64,000 nucleotides of DNA. It comes from CAVLCC01 sp963661535. GTDB taxonomy: Bacteria; Actinomycetota; Coriobacteriia; Coriobacteriales; CADBOM01. Below the pieces are notes generated by a model that was given only the letters and a program-made list of their open reading frames with translations, was not told the origin of the DNA and did not search any database. The DNA lies in assembly GCA_963661535.1 (NCBI GenBank), contig CAVLCC010000002.1, forward strand, positions 6,829 to 70,828. The letters run 5' to 3'. Made by a program: the position numbers and the translations under genes. Below are positions 34,865 to 44,080 of the stretch, piece by piece; the first letter of the stretch is position 1, and each line of letters begins with the position of its first letter.

Positions 34865-37435
34865 TTAAGCGTCTACAGCCTTAGATTTAGCAGTCCCAGC
34901 CTTAGCACCAGCCTTGCTCTTTGCACCTGCACGCTTTGTGCTCGTGCTCTTGGTCTTAGTCTTAGCTCCAGTCTTGCCTTTGCCCTTGGCACGCGCACCC
35001 TTGGCACTCGTATCCTTCTGATTTTTCTCGCAATTCATATTAGGACACAACTTCCAAGGACCCCTAGCACGCTGCAAAACAACTAGAGGAGCCCCGCACG
35101 ACTCGCAACGCTCTCCAGTTGCCTCAATAGCTCCCTCACGCGGAAGCGGATAACTCGTATTGCACTCCTCATAATTAGTACAACGTATAAACCTGTTTAG
35201 CGTCTTGGGGTTCTTTTGAGCAATCAAGTGCGAAACCTTGCCCATCTCCTCGCATGTTTTGCATAGGCCAACATCAACTTTTGGCTCCTGGTTAGAAACA
35301 CAATTGGGATCAATGCACATCTCATAAGGCTTGCTTCTAAATGCCTGCACTCTAACCATAGATCCCCCGCAAGACGGGCACTTATTCTCGGTTGGCAGCA
35401 AATTACCTTTTGGAGGAAGAGGGTATGTTACATCGCAATCCGGCCAACCAGCGCAGCCAATAAAACGCGACTTGGTTTTAAGTGAGTTCTTAACCAGCAA
35501 ATCATGTCCGCATTTTGGACACGACCCCACCTTAGCATCAGCCTGCACAGCATCTGCCAAAGTTTCGCCTACCTCTTCAGCCTTTGGCATCAACACTTCT
35601 ATAACATCGTCTAGCAAATCGCGCGAGTGATCGACCACGGTGTCTAGAGTTTGTTCACCAACAGAAATTTGGCTCATCTCATCTTCTAGCTCAGATGTCA
35701 TAGTTGGAGAAACAATCCTAGGTGCAAATTCCCCCAAAGCGTCAATCACAGCAATACCAAGTTGTGTTGGCTCAAGCGGATTATTCTGGATATACTTGAC
35801 CTGTTGCAGCCTCTCTATTGTGCTATGCCTTGTAGACTTTGTTCCAAGACCTAGGCGCTCCATCTCTTGAATAAGGCGTCCTTGAGAATATCTTGATGGA
35901 GGCTCGGTTTGCTTTTTGATTAGCTCTGGATCCAAAAAAGCTAAAACTTCGCCGTCTTTGACGACAGGGAGCTCGTCTTCTTTCTTGGCTCCGTAAGGAT
36001 AGATTTCTCTAAATCCAGGGTCTAATACAGCATCTCCCTTACCCACAAATTCTTCGCCATTAACATCGAGCGTTATCTTAGTTGCCTCTATTTGAGCTGG
36101 GTCTGAAAGCGTTGCCAAAAAGCGCCTTGTAATTAGGTTATAGAGCTTCCATTCTTCTGCAGATAACACATCGGACGAAGCGCACCTAACAGGGTGTATT
36201 GGTGGGTGATCTGTGGTCTCAGTTTTTCCGCGTGTTGCCTTTATGGGAGATGCCAAGAGTTTGCGAGCATAAGGCTCATATATTGGATTTTGCGCAAGCA
36301 TCTTAACATTTTCAGCCAAATTTATTGACTTAGGATAAACCGTATTGTCTACACGTGGATAAGAAATATATCCGTCCATATATAAAGACTCAGCAATGCG
36401 CATAACTCTTGCTGGTGTAAGTCCTATCGATGAAGCTGTTGTTTGCAACGCAGTTGTAGAAAATGGAGTTGGAGGCGGGACTTTGCGCACCCTTTTGTCT
36501 ATCTGCACTACCTTGGCGCTCGTTGCATCTTTTACGTTGTTATATGCAGCTTCGGCATCTTGTTGATTGTCAAATCTATCTTTTTTATGATTGACTGCAA
36601 AACTCTCGCCTGCATCGTTTTTACACTTTGCCTTAATCACCCAATAGTCTTTGGGAACAAATGCCTGGCGCTCTTTTTCGCGCTCAACCAAAATTGCAAG
36701 CGTAGGTGTTTGCACACGTCCAGCCGAACGTGTATTAGAAAACCCGCCGCGCTTTACGGTCGTTAAATACCTCGTTAGAGCAGCGCCCCACACAAGGTCA
36801 ATTATCCTTCGTGAGTCTCCTGCATTTGCCAAATTTATGTCTAGCTCCACAAGGTTGTCAAATGCATGGGTTATCTCGCCTTTCGTTAGCGCAGAATAAC
36901 GAGCACGCGATATTGGAGCTTCACTCACCTGTCTAATCATAGACACAGCATCAGCTCCAATGAGCTCACCTTCTCTATCAAAGTCTGTTGCAATGATAAT
37001 CGAATCTGCCTTTTTTGCTAAGCTCTTTAGTGAGCGAATTATGCCCTTTTCCTGTGGATACTTGAGCACAGGAGCATAAACAAGATACGGGAGTGCGGGT
37101 ATTTTCCAAGTGTTTAGTGCAAGACCCGTATCATCAAACGGACTCTTCTTTTTAAATGGAGGCTTATCGAGATGATCTGGAACCTTTGGAGCTGGAACCT
37201 CGTTTCCATCTCCATCCACGCCATACCAACCCTTAGACTTTTTATATTCGAGGCGGTTAGCAAAATCCAGACTTAAGATATGACCTCTGAGTCCTATTGT
37301 TACCCACTCTTCGCCTTTGTGATTAAATCTATATATTTGAGTGTCATATACTTTATCAGCCTTTGGTTTTGTATCTGCCAAAAGCTGAGCAATCTTTGTT
37401 GCTGCATTGTTTTTCTCAGTAACGACCAGTATCAA
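34865..37435 (-). CDS. topA: Type IA DNA topoisomerase (TopA) with four zinc fingers and a basic tail
   Basis: Relaxes negative supercoils. 856 residues. It has a toprim domain with V-T-E-K near the N-terminus and ATDFDREGELIG, and the active-site Tyr in ISYPRVDNT. Four C4 zinc modules follow (CPKCGHDLL, CPSCGGSMV, CKTCEEMG, CESCGAPLV, each with its second Cys pair), then a Lys/Ala/Thr tail. The start codon is TTG 37435, deduced from GGAGG seven bases upstream and from direct juxtaposition to the hypB stop. YPRVDNT and DFDREGE differ from the commoner YPRTDS and DPDREGE. Confidence 0.94.
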   Translation of the reverse strand: MILVVTEKNNAATKIAQLLADTKPKADKVYDTQIYRFNHKGEEWVTIGLRGHILSLDFANRLEYKKSKGWYGVDGDGNEVPAPKVPDHLDKPPFKKKSPFDDTGLALNTWKIPALPYLVYAPVLKYPQEKGIIRSLKSLAKKADSIIIATDFDREGELIGADAVSMIRQVSEAPISRARYSALTKGEITHAFDNLVELDINLANAGDSRRIIDLVWGAALTRYLTTVKRGGFSNTRSAGRVQTPTLAILVEREKERQAFVPKDYWVIKAKCKNDAGESFAVNHKKDRFDNQQDAEAAYNNVKDATSAKVVQIDKRVRKVPPPTPFSTTALQTTASSIGLTPARVMRIAESLYMDGYISYPRVDNTVYPKSINLAENVKMLAQNPIYEPYARKLLASPIKATRGKTETTDHPPIHPVRCASSDVLSAEEWKLYNLITRRFLATLSDPAQIEATKITLDVNGEEFVGKGDAVLDPGFREIYPYGAKKEDELPVVKDGEVLAFLDPELIKKQTEPPSRYSQGRLIQEMERLGLGTKSTRHSTIERLQQVKYIQNNPLEPTQLGIAVIDALGEFAPRIVSPTMTSELEDEMSQISVGEQTLDTVVDHSRDLLDDVIEVLMPKAEEVGETLADAVQADAKVGSCPKCGHDLLVKNSLKTKSRFIGCAGWPDCDVTYPLPPKGNLLPTENKCPSCGGSMVRVQAFRSKPYEMCIDPNCVSNQEPKVDVGLCKTCEEMGKVSHLIAQKNPKTLNRFIRCTNYEECNTSYPLPREGAIEATGERCESCGAPLVVLQRARGPWKLCPNMNCEKNQKDTSAKGARAKGKGKTGAKTKTKSTSTKRAGAKSKAGAKAGTAKSKAVDA

Positions 37436-38095
37436 TTAACGACCTCCATACTCGGTAACTTTAGCATCAAGCCAAGCACACCAAGCCTCTATGCCCGATC
37501 CCCTAGTTGCCGATATTGGAAATATTGGTGCATTTGGATTTAAATTATCTAGCGAAGCTCTAAATTCGCGCTCGTTAAAATCAAAAAATTCCATAACGTC
37601 AACTTTGCTTAGCACTATGGCATCAGCCTCTTCAAAAATAGTTGGATACTTAACAGGCTTATCGTGACCCTCTGGAACAGAGAGCAAAACTACCTTGCAA
37701 TTTTCTCCCAAGTAAAAATCTGTTGTGCAAACTAGGTTACCAACATTTTCTATAAAAATAACATCTATATTTTGCAAGTCCAAAACATCTAGTGCTTTTA
37801 AGATCATATCAGACTCAAGGTGGCATATTCCGCCCGTATTAATTTGCACACAGGGGATTTCTGCGTCTTTTATTTTTTGAGAGTCAACCTTGCTTGCAAT
37901 GTCTCCCTCAATAACCGCAAAAGAATACTTGCTCTTAAGCTCATCAATTGTAGCCAAGATAGACGTTGTTTTTCCAGAACCTGGGCTAGCCAAAATGTTA
38001 ACCATAAACACGTTGTTGTTATCTAGGCGCTTTCTAATTGCAGCCGCCCCTGCATCGTTTTTTTCTAAAATTGGTTTTCCAATATCGAGTTTCAT
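37436..38095 (-). CDS. hypB: Hydrogenase/nickel maturation GTPase HypB
   Basis: A SIMIBI GTPase that delivers nickel to [NiFe] hydrogenase (or another Ni enzyme) with HypA. 219 residues: P-loop A36-SPGSGKT, the metal-site Cys-His in GGICHLES, GNLVC and the guanine motif SKVD. The N-terminal His-rich nickel store is absent. Followed without a gap by topA. No hydrogenase structural gene is in the window; the nickel enzymes CooS and AcsB are 14-18 kb away. Confidence 0.94.
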   Translation of the reverse strand: MKLDIGKPILEKNDAGAAAIRKRLDNNNVFMVNILASPGSGKTTSILATIDELKSKYSFAVIEGDIASKVDSQKIKDAEIPCVQINTGGICHLESDMILKALDVLDLQNIDVIFIENVGNLVCTTDFYLGENCKVVLLSVPEGHDKPVKYPTIFEEADAIVLSKVDVMEFFDFNEREFRASLDNLNPNAPIFPISATRGSGIEAWCAWLDAKVTEYGGR

Positions 38096-38124
38096 AGCAA
38101 TTCCTTTGCTTTTTTTGAAATTTG

Positions 38125-38171
38125 CTTGCCTGCGAGCTTACATATAATCTTGCCTGCGAGCTTACATATAA
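38125..38171. repeat. Two 23-bp direct repeats between hypA and hypB
   Basis: The identical unit starts CTTGCCTGCGAGC and ends TTACATATAA. Copies are at 38125-38147 and 38149-38171 (period 24). A third, degraded copy may follow at 38173-38195, up to the hypA stop. Confidence 0.8.
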
Positions 38172-38189
38172 ACTCACTTACAAGCTCGT

Positions 38190-38609
38190 TTACAATTCAT
38201 TATTACAAACCTTATCACAATCGTTTGAGTCTGTGCTGTTTATGCCGTTGGCGTCTTCATCATCGTCAATATCTACTTCAATCTTATCAATGAGCAGCTC
38301 TTTACCAGCTATTAGCACGGTAGAGGGACTATCACACTTTGGACATCGTCTATGAAAAACATCATGCTCGAACTCACATCCACACTCATCACATCTAGAT
38401 TTTGGTCGAACCACTTTTAGGTTTAAGGTGGCTTTGTCACATATAGTGTCTTCCGATAGAGCTTCAAAAGCAAATGTCATTGCCTCATCCATTACCTGTG
38501 CAAGTTCTCCAACAAGCAGGTCTATTTGCGTTACACGACTAGCCCCTGCCTCTTTGGCAGCACTCTCAACAGTAGTTAGTATAGAGTCCATAAGACTAAA
38601 CTCATGCAT
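38190..38609 (-). CDS. hypA: Hydrogenase nickel incorporation protein HypA
   Basis: Zinc-containing partner of HypB. The N-terminus M-H-E supplies the nickel-binding His2. The zinc finger has two CxxC pairs (CDECGCEF and CPKCDS). At 139 residues it is about 25 longer than the usual 113, with an acidic C-terminal tail (VDIDDDEDANG). AGGAGG precedes the ATG. It is separated from hypB by a 94-bp repeat-bearing gap, and its start lies three bases from the tatC stop. Confidence 0.94.
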   Translation of the reverse strand: MHEFSLMDSILTTVESAAKEAGASRVTQIDLLVGELAQVMDEAMTFAFEALSEDTICDKATLNLKVVRPKSRCDECGCEFEHDVFHRRCPKCDSPSTVLIAGKELLIDKIEVDIDDDEDANGINSTDSNDCDKVCNNEL

Positions 38610-38612
38610 GTG

Positions 38613-39401
38613 CTAAACCTCCTCGTCTAAGTTTTGGATATCTTGATCGTTTGCTGTTTGCTTGTTAATACGTTTTCTCAAAACAACTCTAGCTGCTGCT
38701 AAGGATATCTCATATAAAGATATCATTGCACCAAACAATAACATCATACCAACAGGTGAGCCGTCCGGAGTTATTGCAGCGCACAAAACCATCATTACTA
38801 TATATATGACTCGCCAGCTGCTGCGTAGCTTTTTGTAAGGAATAATTCTAAATACCAGCAAATAAAACACTACTAAAGGTAGCTCAAACGCAATGCCAAA
38901 CGACAGCTCAAACATCAATATGAGATTAATAAAAGACTGAGCATTTGGAAAAACTGTGCCAAAAGCCGATGCTTGTTCTAGCAACCAACCAAATGCAGGA
39001 TCTAATATTACGAAATAACAAAAAACTTCGCCACCCAAAAAAAGCACGAGTCCAATAAAAAATGTAGGGATTATCCATTTTCGCTCGTTGGGCTTTAGTG
39101 CTGGCAAAAAGAATGCAAACATATGCCATATCCATACTGGACAAGTTGCAATAATCGCTGCTTCAAATCCAATTTTAACCCTAAGTGTAAATCCAGATAG
39201 GGGGTCTAAAACATTTAACTCAGCCCCTTGTGCACCTGGCAAATATTGTGATATTGGAGCAATAAGAAATTGTATGAGGTTAGGAGTAAAAAAATAGAGA
39301 ACAATTGTTGCGACGAGCAGCACAACTAAGATTATTACAAGCCTACGCCTTAACTCACCAAAGTGTTCTCCTATAGACATTCGTGTAGAAGTATCTGACA
39401 T
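38613..39401 (-). CDS. tatC: Twin-arginine translocase subunit TatC
   Basis: The receptor of the Tat export pathway for folded proteins. 262 residues with six membrane helices. The N-terminal HFGELRRRL motif is the signal-recognition region, followed by FLIAPISQYLPG and LFxGGEVFCYF. The charged C-terminal tail (NDQDIQNLDEEV) is cytoplasmic. Co-directional with tatA 18 bases upstream. Fits export of folded cofactor-containing enzymes. Confidence 0.95.
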   Translation of the reverse strand: MSDTSTRMSIGEHFGELRRRLVIILVVLLVATIVLYFFTPNLIQFLIAPISQYLPGAQGAELNVLDPLSGFTLRVKIGFEAAIIATCPVWIWHMFAFFLPALKPNERKWIIPTFFIGLVLFLGGEVFCYFVILDPAFGWLLEQASAFGTVFPNAQSFINLILMFELSFGIAFELPLVVFYLLVFRIIPYKKLRSSWRVIYIVMMVLCAAITPDGSPVGMMLLFGAMISLYEISLAAARVVLRKRINKQTANDQDIQNLDEEV

Positions 39402-39419
39402 ATTTGAAGGGGACGTCTT

Positions 39420-39782
39420 TTATAAAGCGTCACTTCCTCCCTCCAAATTTGAACTTTGTTTTTGCTTTTGATCTGTTGAATTTAAGGCGTCTGTCGTAGC
39501 GTCTAAATCGATCTTCTCATCACTTGTGTTTTTTTGATCGCTTGCCTGATTTAGAGCCAAAAAGGGATTGTTGGATCCTCCATTAGACACACCTAAGGAC
39601 TCGCCCTCATTTTTTAGGTCGAGTCCTTCTTTTTCTAGTGTTTGTGTAACTTTATTTTGTGCGTCTTTGAACTGATAAATTGCTTTGCCTAGGGAAGCAC
39701 CAAACTTTGGCAAACGCTCAGGACCTGTTATCAAAAGAGCAAAAACCAAAATAACAAATATTTCTGCAGGACCTATATTCAT
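39420..39782 (-). CDS. tatA: Twin-arginine translocase TatA/TatB
   Basis: 120 residues: a short N-terminal helix (IGPAEIFVILVFALLITG), the hinge, then the amphipathic helix beginning PERLPKFGASLGKAIYQFKDA, and a polar tail. The F-G residue pair and Gly of the hinge are as in TatA. The Glu-Pro-Arg-Leu-Pro order is shared by TatB, so the exact subtype is uncertain. Single TatA-type protein with TatC, as in minimal Gram-positive systems. Confidence 0.9.
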   Translation of the reverse strand: MNIGPAEIFVILVFALLITGPERLPKFGASLGKAIYQFKDAQNKVTQTLEKEGLDLKNEGESLGVSNGGSNNPFLALNQASDQKNTSDEKIDLDATTDALNSTDQKQKQSSNLEGGSDAL

Positions 39783-39824
39783 CTAAAGCTCCTACACGCT
39801 CACACAATACAAATACAAATTCAA

Positions 39825-40652
39825 TTAGTTTGAACTAGATGAACTACTTGAACTTGATGATTTGCTTGGATCAATTGTGATTGTGCCATCACTAGAAGAC
39901 TTTAAGTCTTCATCTGTAAGCGTTATAGTTCCAGACATGCTTTGCAAAATGCTTTGCGCTTGAGACTTAGCACCTGTTGCATCATTTGGATCAAGCTCAA
40001 CTGCTTTATTGAGGTTTTCTTCTGCAAGTGATTTTGTATCATCGCTTTGAGCATAGATATAGCCTAGGCTTGCATAAGCCATAGCATTATCTGGCTCTTT
40101 TTCGGTTAGCTTTTTTAAAACGTTTATAGCGCTGTCTTTATCGTCTGTATAATAATATGCATTTGCAAGATTTATAGTTGCATTTGTGCTGCTGTTCGTA
40201 TCTAGATAGCTGTTGTAGTTAGCAATTGCACTTTGGAACAAATCTTTGTAGTCACGAGAAGATGACTTTGTGCCTTGCATAACTGCTTTGCCCCACTCAT
40301 AATAAACATCTGCAATGTTCAAATATGCATTAGTATCGCTTGAATCCGCATCTAGCTGCTTTTGATATTCATCAATAGATGCCTGATATGTGGAATCAGA
40401 TGCATTTTTGCTGTTAGAAAGCATAAGAGCAGAACTAGGAATAGCAAAAGCTAAAATCAAAATTACTGCAAAAACAACAGCAGCTATTTTTTTGCCGCGT
40501 TTCGCAACCTCTTTTTTCTTCTCATATTTCTCACGCATCTCACGCTCTTGTGCCTGACGCTCCTCTTTTTCTGCAGTGTTTTTTGGTGCAGACTGCGCAA
40601 GTCTCTTCGCGTGATTGCTCTTATTTTTAGTAGGTGTTTTTTTCTCTGCCAT
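39825..40652 (-). CDS. Membrane-anchored TPR protein, function unknown
   Basis: 275 residues: a very basic N-terminal segment, one membrane helix (about 53-74, ending with a possible exterior), three or more TPR units (about residues 95-215, for example AYLNIADVYYEWGKA and AYASLGYIYAQ) and a Ser-only tail of about ten residues. TPRs mediate protein contacts. Its stop is 43 bases upstream of tatA, so it is probably transcribed with the Tat genes. No specific function can be assigned. Confidence 0.75.
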   Translation of the reverse strand: MAEKKTPTKNKSNHAKRLAQSAPKNTAEKEERQAQEREMREKYEKKKEVAKRGKKIAAVVFAVILILAFAIPSSALMLSNSKNASDSTYQASIDEYQKQLDADSSDTNAYLNIADVYYEWGKAVMQGTKSSSRDYKDLFQSAIANYNSYLDTNSSTNATINLANAYYYTDDKDSAINVLKKLTEKEPDNAMAYASLGYIYAQSDDTKSLAEENLNKAVELDPNDATGAKSQAQSILQSMSGTITLTDEDLKSSSDGTITIDPSKSSSSSSSSSSN

Positions 40653-40653
40653 T

Positions 40654-42012
40654 TTAGCTCCTAAGTTTTACGCGCATTTCTTCTGCGCGCTCAAATACTC
40701 TCTCCACGTCAACGCCATGCAAATGACCGCCATCATAGAGAATTTTTCCGTTTATCATTGTCATCAAAATATTTTCTTGATTTGCCGTGTGCACAATTGC
40801 CGATGCAGGATCATGAGTTGGAACCTGGTGCGAGTTAGAAAGATCAATTGCAATTATGTCTGCTAGCTTTCCAACTTCTAGTGAGCCAACTTTGTGATCA
40901 ATCTTTAGCGCTTTGGCTGCACTTAACGTAGATAGCTCCAGTGTTGTTGCCGTGTTTAGAAAACTCCTTGAATCCCTTGCGGTAGCACGTTGCAACATCA
41001 TAGCAAGTCTCATCTCAACAATTGGGTCTTGCACGTCAGATGCCGCCGGTGAGTCTGTTCCAATGCCCACCCTAATGCCTGCCTTCAAAAACTTTTGAAT
41101 GGGAGCTAGTCCCATACCAAGCTTGGCCGCACAGCGCGGGCAAACTGCAACAGAAATATCGTGTGCTGCAAGTGTGTCAATATCTCGCGCATCAACCTGA
41201 TTGCAGTGGATTGCCAAAACATTGGGCGCATCTAACAGCTTCCAATTCAAGATGTATTGCACTGGGCTCACGCCTGTTGCTAACCACGATGGCTGCTGGG
41301 CATCTACTGTAAGTTCAGTTGTATCCTCATATAAAGAGATAACAGGGGTTCCGTTTTTAACAAATGCATACTCCTCTGAGCTAATTGCAAGGTGCAAAGC
41401 CACAGGAGTTCCATCCGAAGCATATTCTGCAATTTCTGGAAACACGCCCGGATGACATGTATATAGCGAATATGGAGCAATTCCAATATCTATCATCTCT
41501 TGATCAGAATTTTTGCGCCATCTCTCTATATCTCTATATGCAGATTGCAAGACATAAGGAATTTCTGCCTTCTCGTTTGTGCCTACCTCGCGATAGATAA
41601 TTCCGCGTAAACCAATATCGCTTGCTGCTCTTAAGCTTGCACCTGTTGGAGTAACATCTGAAATTGTTGTAATTCCAGATCTTACTGCCTCCAGTGCTCC
41701 TAAGAGGGCTGAATCTATCCAGTCTCTATAAGCAAAACGCTGAGCCTTTTTGGTTAATTGCATTTTCCATGCAGCATAAGGCACATCATATAAAAGACCA
41801 CGTAGAGCAGAATATTCAAGGTGAGTGTGCACATCAACAAAACCCGGCATTAGAGCAGAGATTCCAAAATCTCTATACTTCTCGTTTGGATATTTTGTCA
41901 TGAGGGTATTGGCGTCTCCAATATCAACAATTTTGTTGTCCCTCACCAGCACGGCGCCGTTCTCTATATGAGGAGACGAAACCGGAATAACGTATCTAGC
42001 CAAAAGTAACAC
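40654..42012 (-). CDS. Amidohydrolase of the MTA/SAH/aminofutalosine deaminase group
   Basis: 452 residues of the metal-dependent amidohydrolase superfamily. The metal ligands are H-x-H in D-V-H-T-H-L-E-Y, a His in VALHLAIS and in AIHCNQVD, and Asp in G-I-G-T-D-S-P. GTG 42012 is the start, with AAAGGAG seven bases upstream. Members deaminate methylthioadenosine, S-adenosylhomocysteine or aminofutalosine (menaquinone by the futalosine route). The sequence does not decide between these. Followed one base later by the TPR-protein gene. Confidence 0.85.
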   Translation of the reverse strand: MLLLARYVIPVSSPHIENGAVLVRDNKIVDIGDANTLMTKYPNEKYRDFGISALMPGFVDVHTHLEYSALRGLLYDVPYAAWKMQLTKKAQRFAYRDWIDSALLGALEAVRSGITTISDVTPTGASLRAASDIGLRGIIYREVGTNEKAEIPYVLQSAYRDIERWRKNSDQEMIDIGIAPYSLYTCHPGVFPEIAEYASDGTPVALHLAISSEEYAFVKNGTPVISLYEDTTELTVDAQQPSWLATGVSPVQYILNWKLLDAPNVLAIHCNQVDARDIDTLAAHDISVAVCPRCAAKLGMGLAPIQKFLKAGIRVGIGTDSPAASDVQDPIVEMRLAMMLQRATARDSRSFLNTATTLELSTLSAAKALKIDHKVGSLEVGKLADIIAIDLSNSHQVPTHDPASAIVHTANQENILMTMINGKILYDGGHLHGVDVERVFERAEEMRVKLRS

Positions 42013-42182
42013 GGAGTGTCTCCTTTCTTAGTTCGTCATATATGCGTACAAAGAATAACTATAACTGTTTTAGGGGCGCTTTGTGGATATAAAAGTTGCA
42101 AATAGCAGTCAGGTAAAATTATTTTCCTACCGTCATTTCGTAATGAATAACTTAGATACTTCACAAATATTTCATAAGCACT

Positions 42183-42218
42183 TTGCGAATACTTAGCAAA
42201 CGATTTGCTAAATCGCAA
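42183..42218 (-). repeat. Hairpin downstream of pgi
   Basis: TTGCGA and TTAGCAAA pair with TTTGCTAA and TCGCAA around a three-base loop, 18 bases after the pgi stop. There is no U-tract, so it may be a weak terminator or an RNA-stabilising structure. Confidence 0.45.
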
Positions 42219-42235
42219 GACCCAGCATGCGTTAA

Positions 42236-43990
42236 CTACGCAGACAAATGCCTATCTATCTTTTTCTCTAACCAGCTTAGTGTATCTACATCATTATTCT
42301 TTAACATAATACATATCGCTCTTCTGTTTGCGCTATCTAGAGCACAAAAATCACCTTTAGCTTGTGTAGCAGCTAAATATCCAAGCGAGTAGCCCTCCTG
42401 TGGTATTTCATCATTTATATCTTCTGGAGAAGCTAACAATATGTAGACGCCTTTGTTATATCCGCCCTTTTGAAACTGCCCTATAGAGTGAAGATATCTA
42501 GGTCCTATCTCTAGGCAAGATGCGCTGCCTGTTTTTTGCGCAACGCTGTGCCTTATTCGCTCTAGCACCTGCATTTTTGCATTATCAAAATATGGGATAA
42601 AAGCGTTGATGCAAAAGAAGTCATTGTCATTTATAGAGGAAAAGAGTGCGTTTAGCGCATCATCAATATTTTGTTCGCAAGATTTATCTAGCAGCTCTCT
42701 AGATATCTCAAAACCTATAACATGCTCATCTTGTCGATTTTGAGTTTGCATAAACCTGCAGGTTGTTGGATCTGTTTTGATGCCATTTTGAAAGTCTCCA
42801 AGCATTTGTTTAACTGCTTTTTTTGTGCTTTCTACATCAGGTTGATCAAAAGGATTGATTTTGGCTAGCGCACTATACATAGAAATTGCATATTCCCAAA
42901 CAACCATATGACAAGCAAGATCTTGCGATGACTCAACTTCAAGACAAATACAAGGTGTTCTACCCGCTTTGATTTCATCTTGCTTTTGTTTAGGAGCAAG
43001 ACTGCAACCATATAGATCGGGTATATTTTTTTGAGTATCAGCACTCATGGAATACACAACGCTAATCTTATCTGCATTTGGCTGAGCCAAGAGCTTGTAG
43101 TCATTTTCAGTGTTGGGTAAAATTCCTTTGCCTTGTTTGCCACTAGACTCAGCAATTAGTTGCTCTAACCAAAGTCCAAACGATTCACAAGATAAACTAA
43201 ACGAAAAACATATCTTATCTCGACTCGCCTTAGAACCCTCATACATAAAAGAAGCAAGGTTTAGGGCCGGATTTTGGTCATTGTCTGCTTTGCAAGCGTT
43301 CTCAGCTTCTTTGCACTTATTTATAAGCTCGCAAATATCTATTCCCATCAGGGCAAAAGGAACTAGTCCAAAAACAGACAGAGCCGAAAACCTACCTCCA
43401 ACTGTAGGCTCTCCAGCAAACGTATACGCAAAACCAAGTTCATTAGCCATTTTCTCAAGAGAGCTATTGGGATCTGTAATGGCAACAAAGTGGCTAGGAG
43501 CTTTGTTTCCCAGCACGTTGTTCATACGCTCCCAAACGCACTTAAATACCGACATAGGCTCTAGTGTTGATCCAGATTTTGATGACACAATTATGATTGT
43601 ATGTTGCGGATCAATCTTATCCCAGACCCAGTTTACATATTCGCCAGACATTGAGTCCATCGTATAAAATCCAATGTCTAGCTTGCCCTCGCTTTTTAAG
43701 ACTTCTGCCATCGTCATCGAAGCCTGCGTAGAGCCTCCTTGACCTATAAGCAAAACATCGGTTAGACCACCTTGGCGAGCTTTATCTGCAAACTCTTGAA
43801 TTTTATTTAGCGAAAACGGGGGATTTGAGCAAAGAGTTGTCCATCCCATAAATTTTGAAGTAAACTCTTGAGTTTCATTTGAAAAACTAAAAAGTGATGA
43901 ATCACTTGCTCCAAGCTTAGAAGCGGCTTGCAAATCAATTAGTGCATCCATACTTGGATTATGACCGACCGAAATTAAATCATATGACAT
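42236..43990 (-). CDS. pgi: Glucose-6-phosphate isomerase
   Basis: Interconverts glucose 6-phosphate and fructose 6-phosphate. 584 residues of the PGI/SIS family. VLLIGQGGSTQASM, IIIVSSKSGSTLEPM and PTVGGRFSALSVFG are the sugar-phosphate-binding signatures. NPFDQPDVESTK and FQKGGYNKGVYILL occur in the C-terminal part. The length and sequence resemble the longer actinobacterial/green-sulfur type sometimes fused in transaldolase-PGI proteins; the transaldolase part is absent here. Confidence 0.92.
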   Translation of the reverse strand: MSYDLISVGHNPSMDALIDLQAASKLGASDSSLFSFSNETQEFTSKFMGWTTLCSNPPFSLNKIQEFADKARQGGLTDVLLIGQGGSTQASMTMAEVLKSEGKLDIGFYTMDSMSGEYVNWVWDKIDPQHTIIIVSSKSGSTLEPMSVFKCVWERMNNVLGNKAPSHFVAITDPNSSLEKMANELGFAYTFAGEPTVGGRFSALSVFGLVPFALMGIDICELINKCKEAENACKADNDQNPALNLASFMYEGSKASRDKICFSFSLSCESFGLWLEQLIAESSGKQGKGILPNTENDYKLLAQPNADKISVVYSMSADTQKNIPDLYGCSLAPKQKQDEIKAGRTPCICLEVESSQDLACHMVVWEYAISMYSALAKINPFDQPDVESTKKAVKQMLGDFQNGIKTDPTTCRFMQTQNRQDEHVIGFEISRELLDKSCEQNIDDALNALFSSINDNDFFCINAFIPYFDNAKMQVLERIRHSVAQKTGSASCLEIGPRYLHSIGQFQKGGYNKGVYILLASPEDINDEIPQEGYSLGYLAATQAKGDFCALDSANRRAICIMLKNNDVDTLSWLEKKIDRHLSA

Positions 43991-44025
43991 AAGGTCACCA
44001 AAATCTCTTTAATATAACCCATTAA

Positions 44026-44059
44026 ACAAAAAGCCGGACAGGTTCACCCTATCCGGCTT
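44026..44059 (-). terminator. Intrinsic terminator of the rpoA-rplQ operon
   Basis: AAGCCGGACAGG (44031-44042) pairs with CCTATCCGGCTT (44048-44059) with one G-U pair, loop of five. On the minus strand CTTTTTGTTT follows, 22 bases after the rplQ stop. Confidence 0.88.
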
Positions 44060-44080
44060 ATACATTGCATAGTTTCTAGA

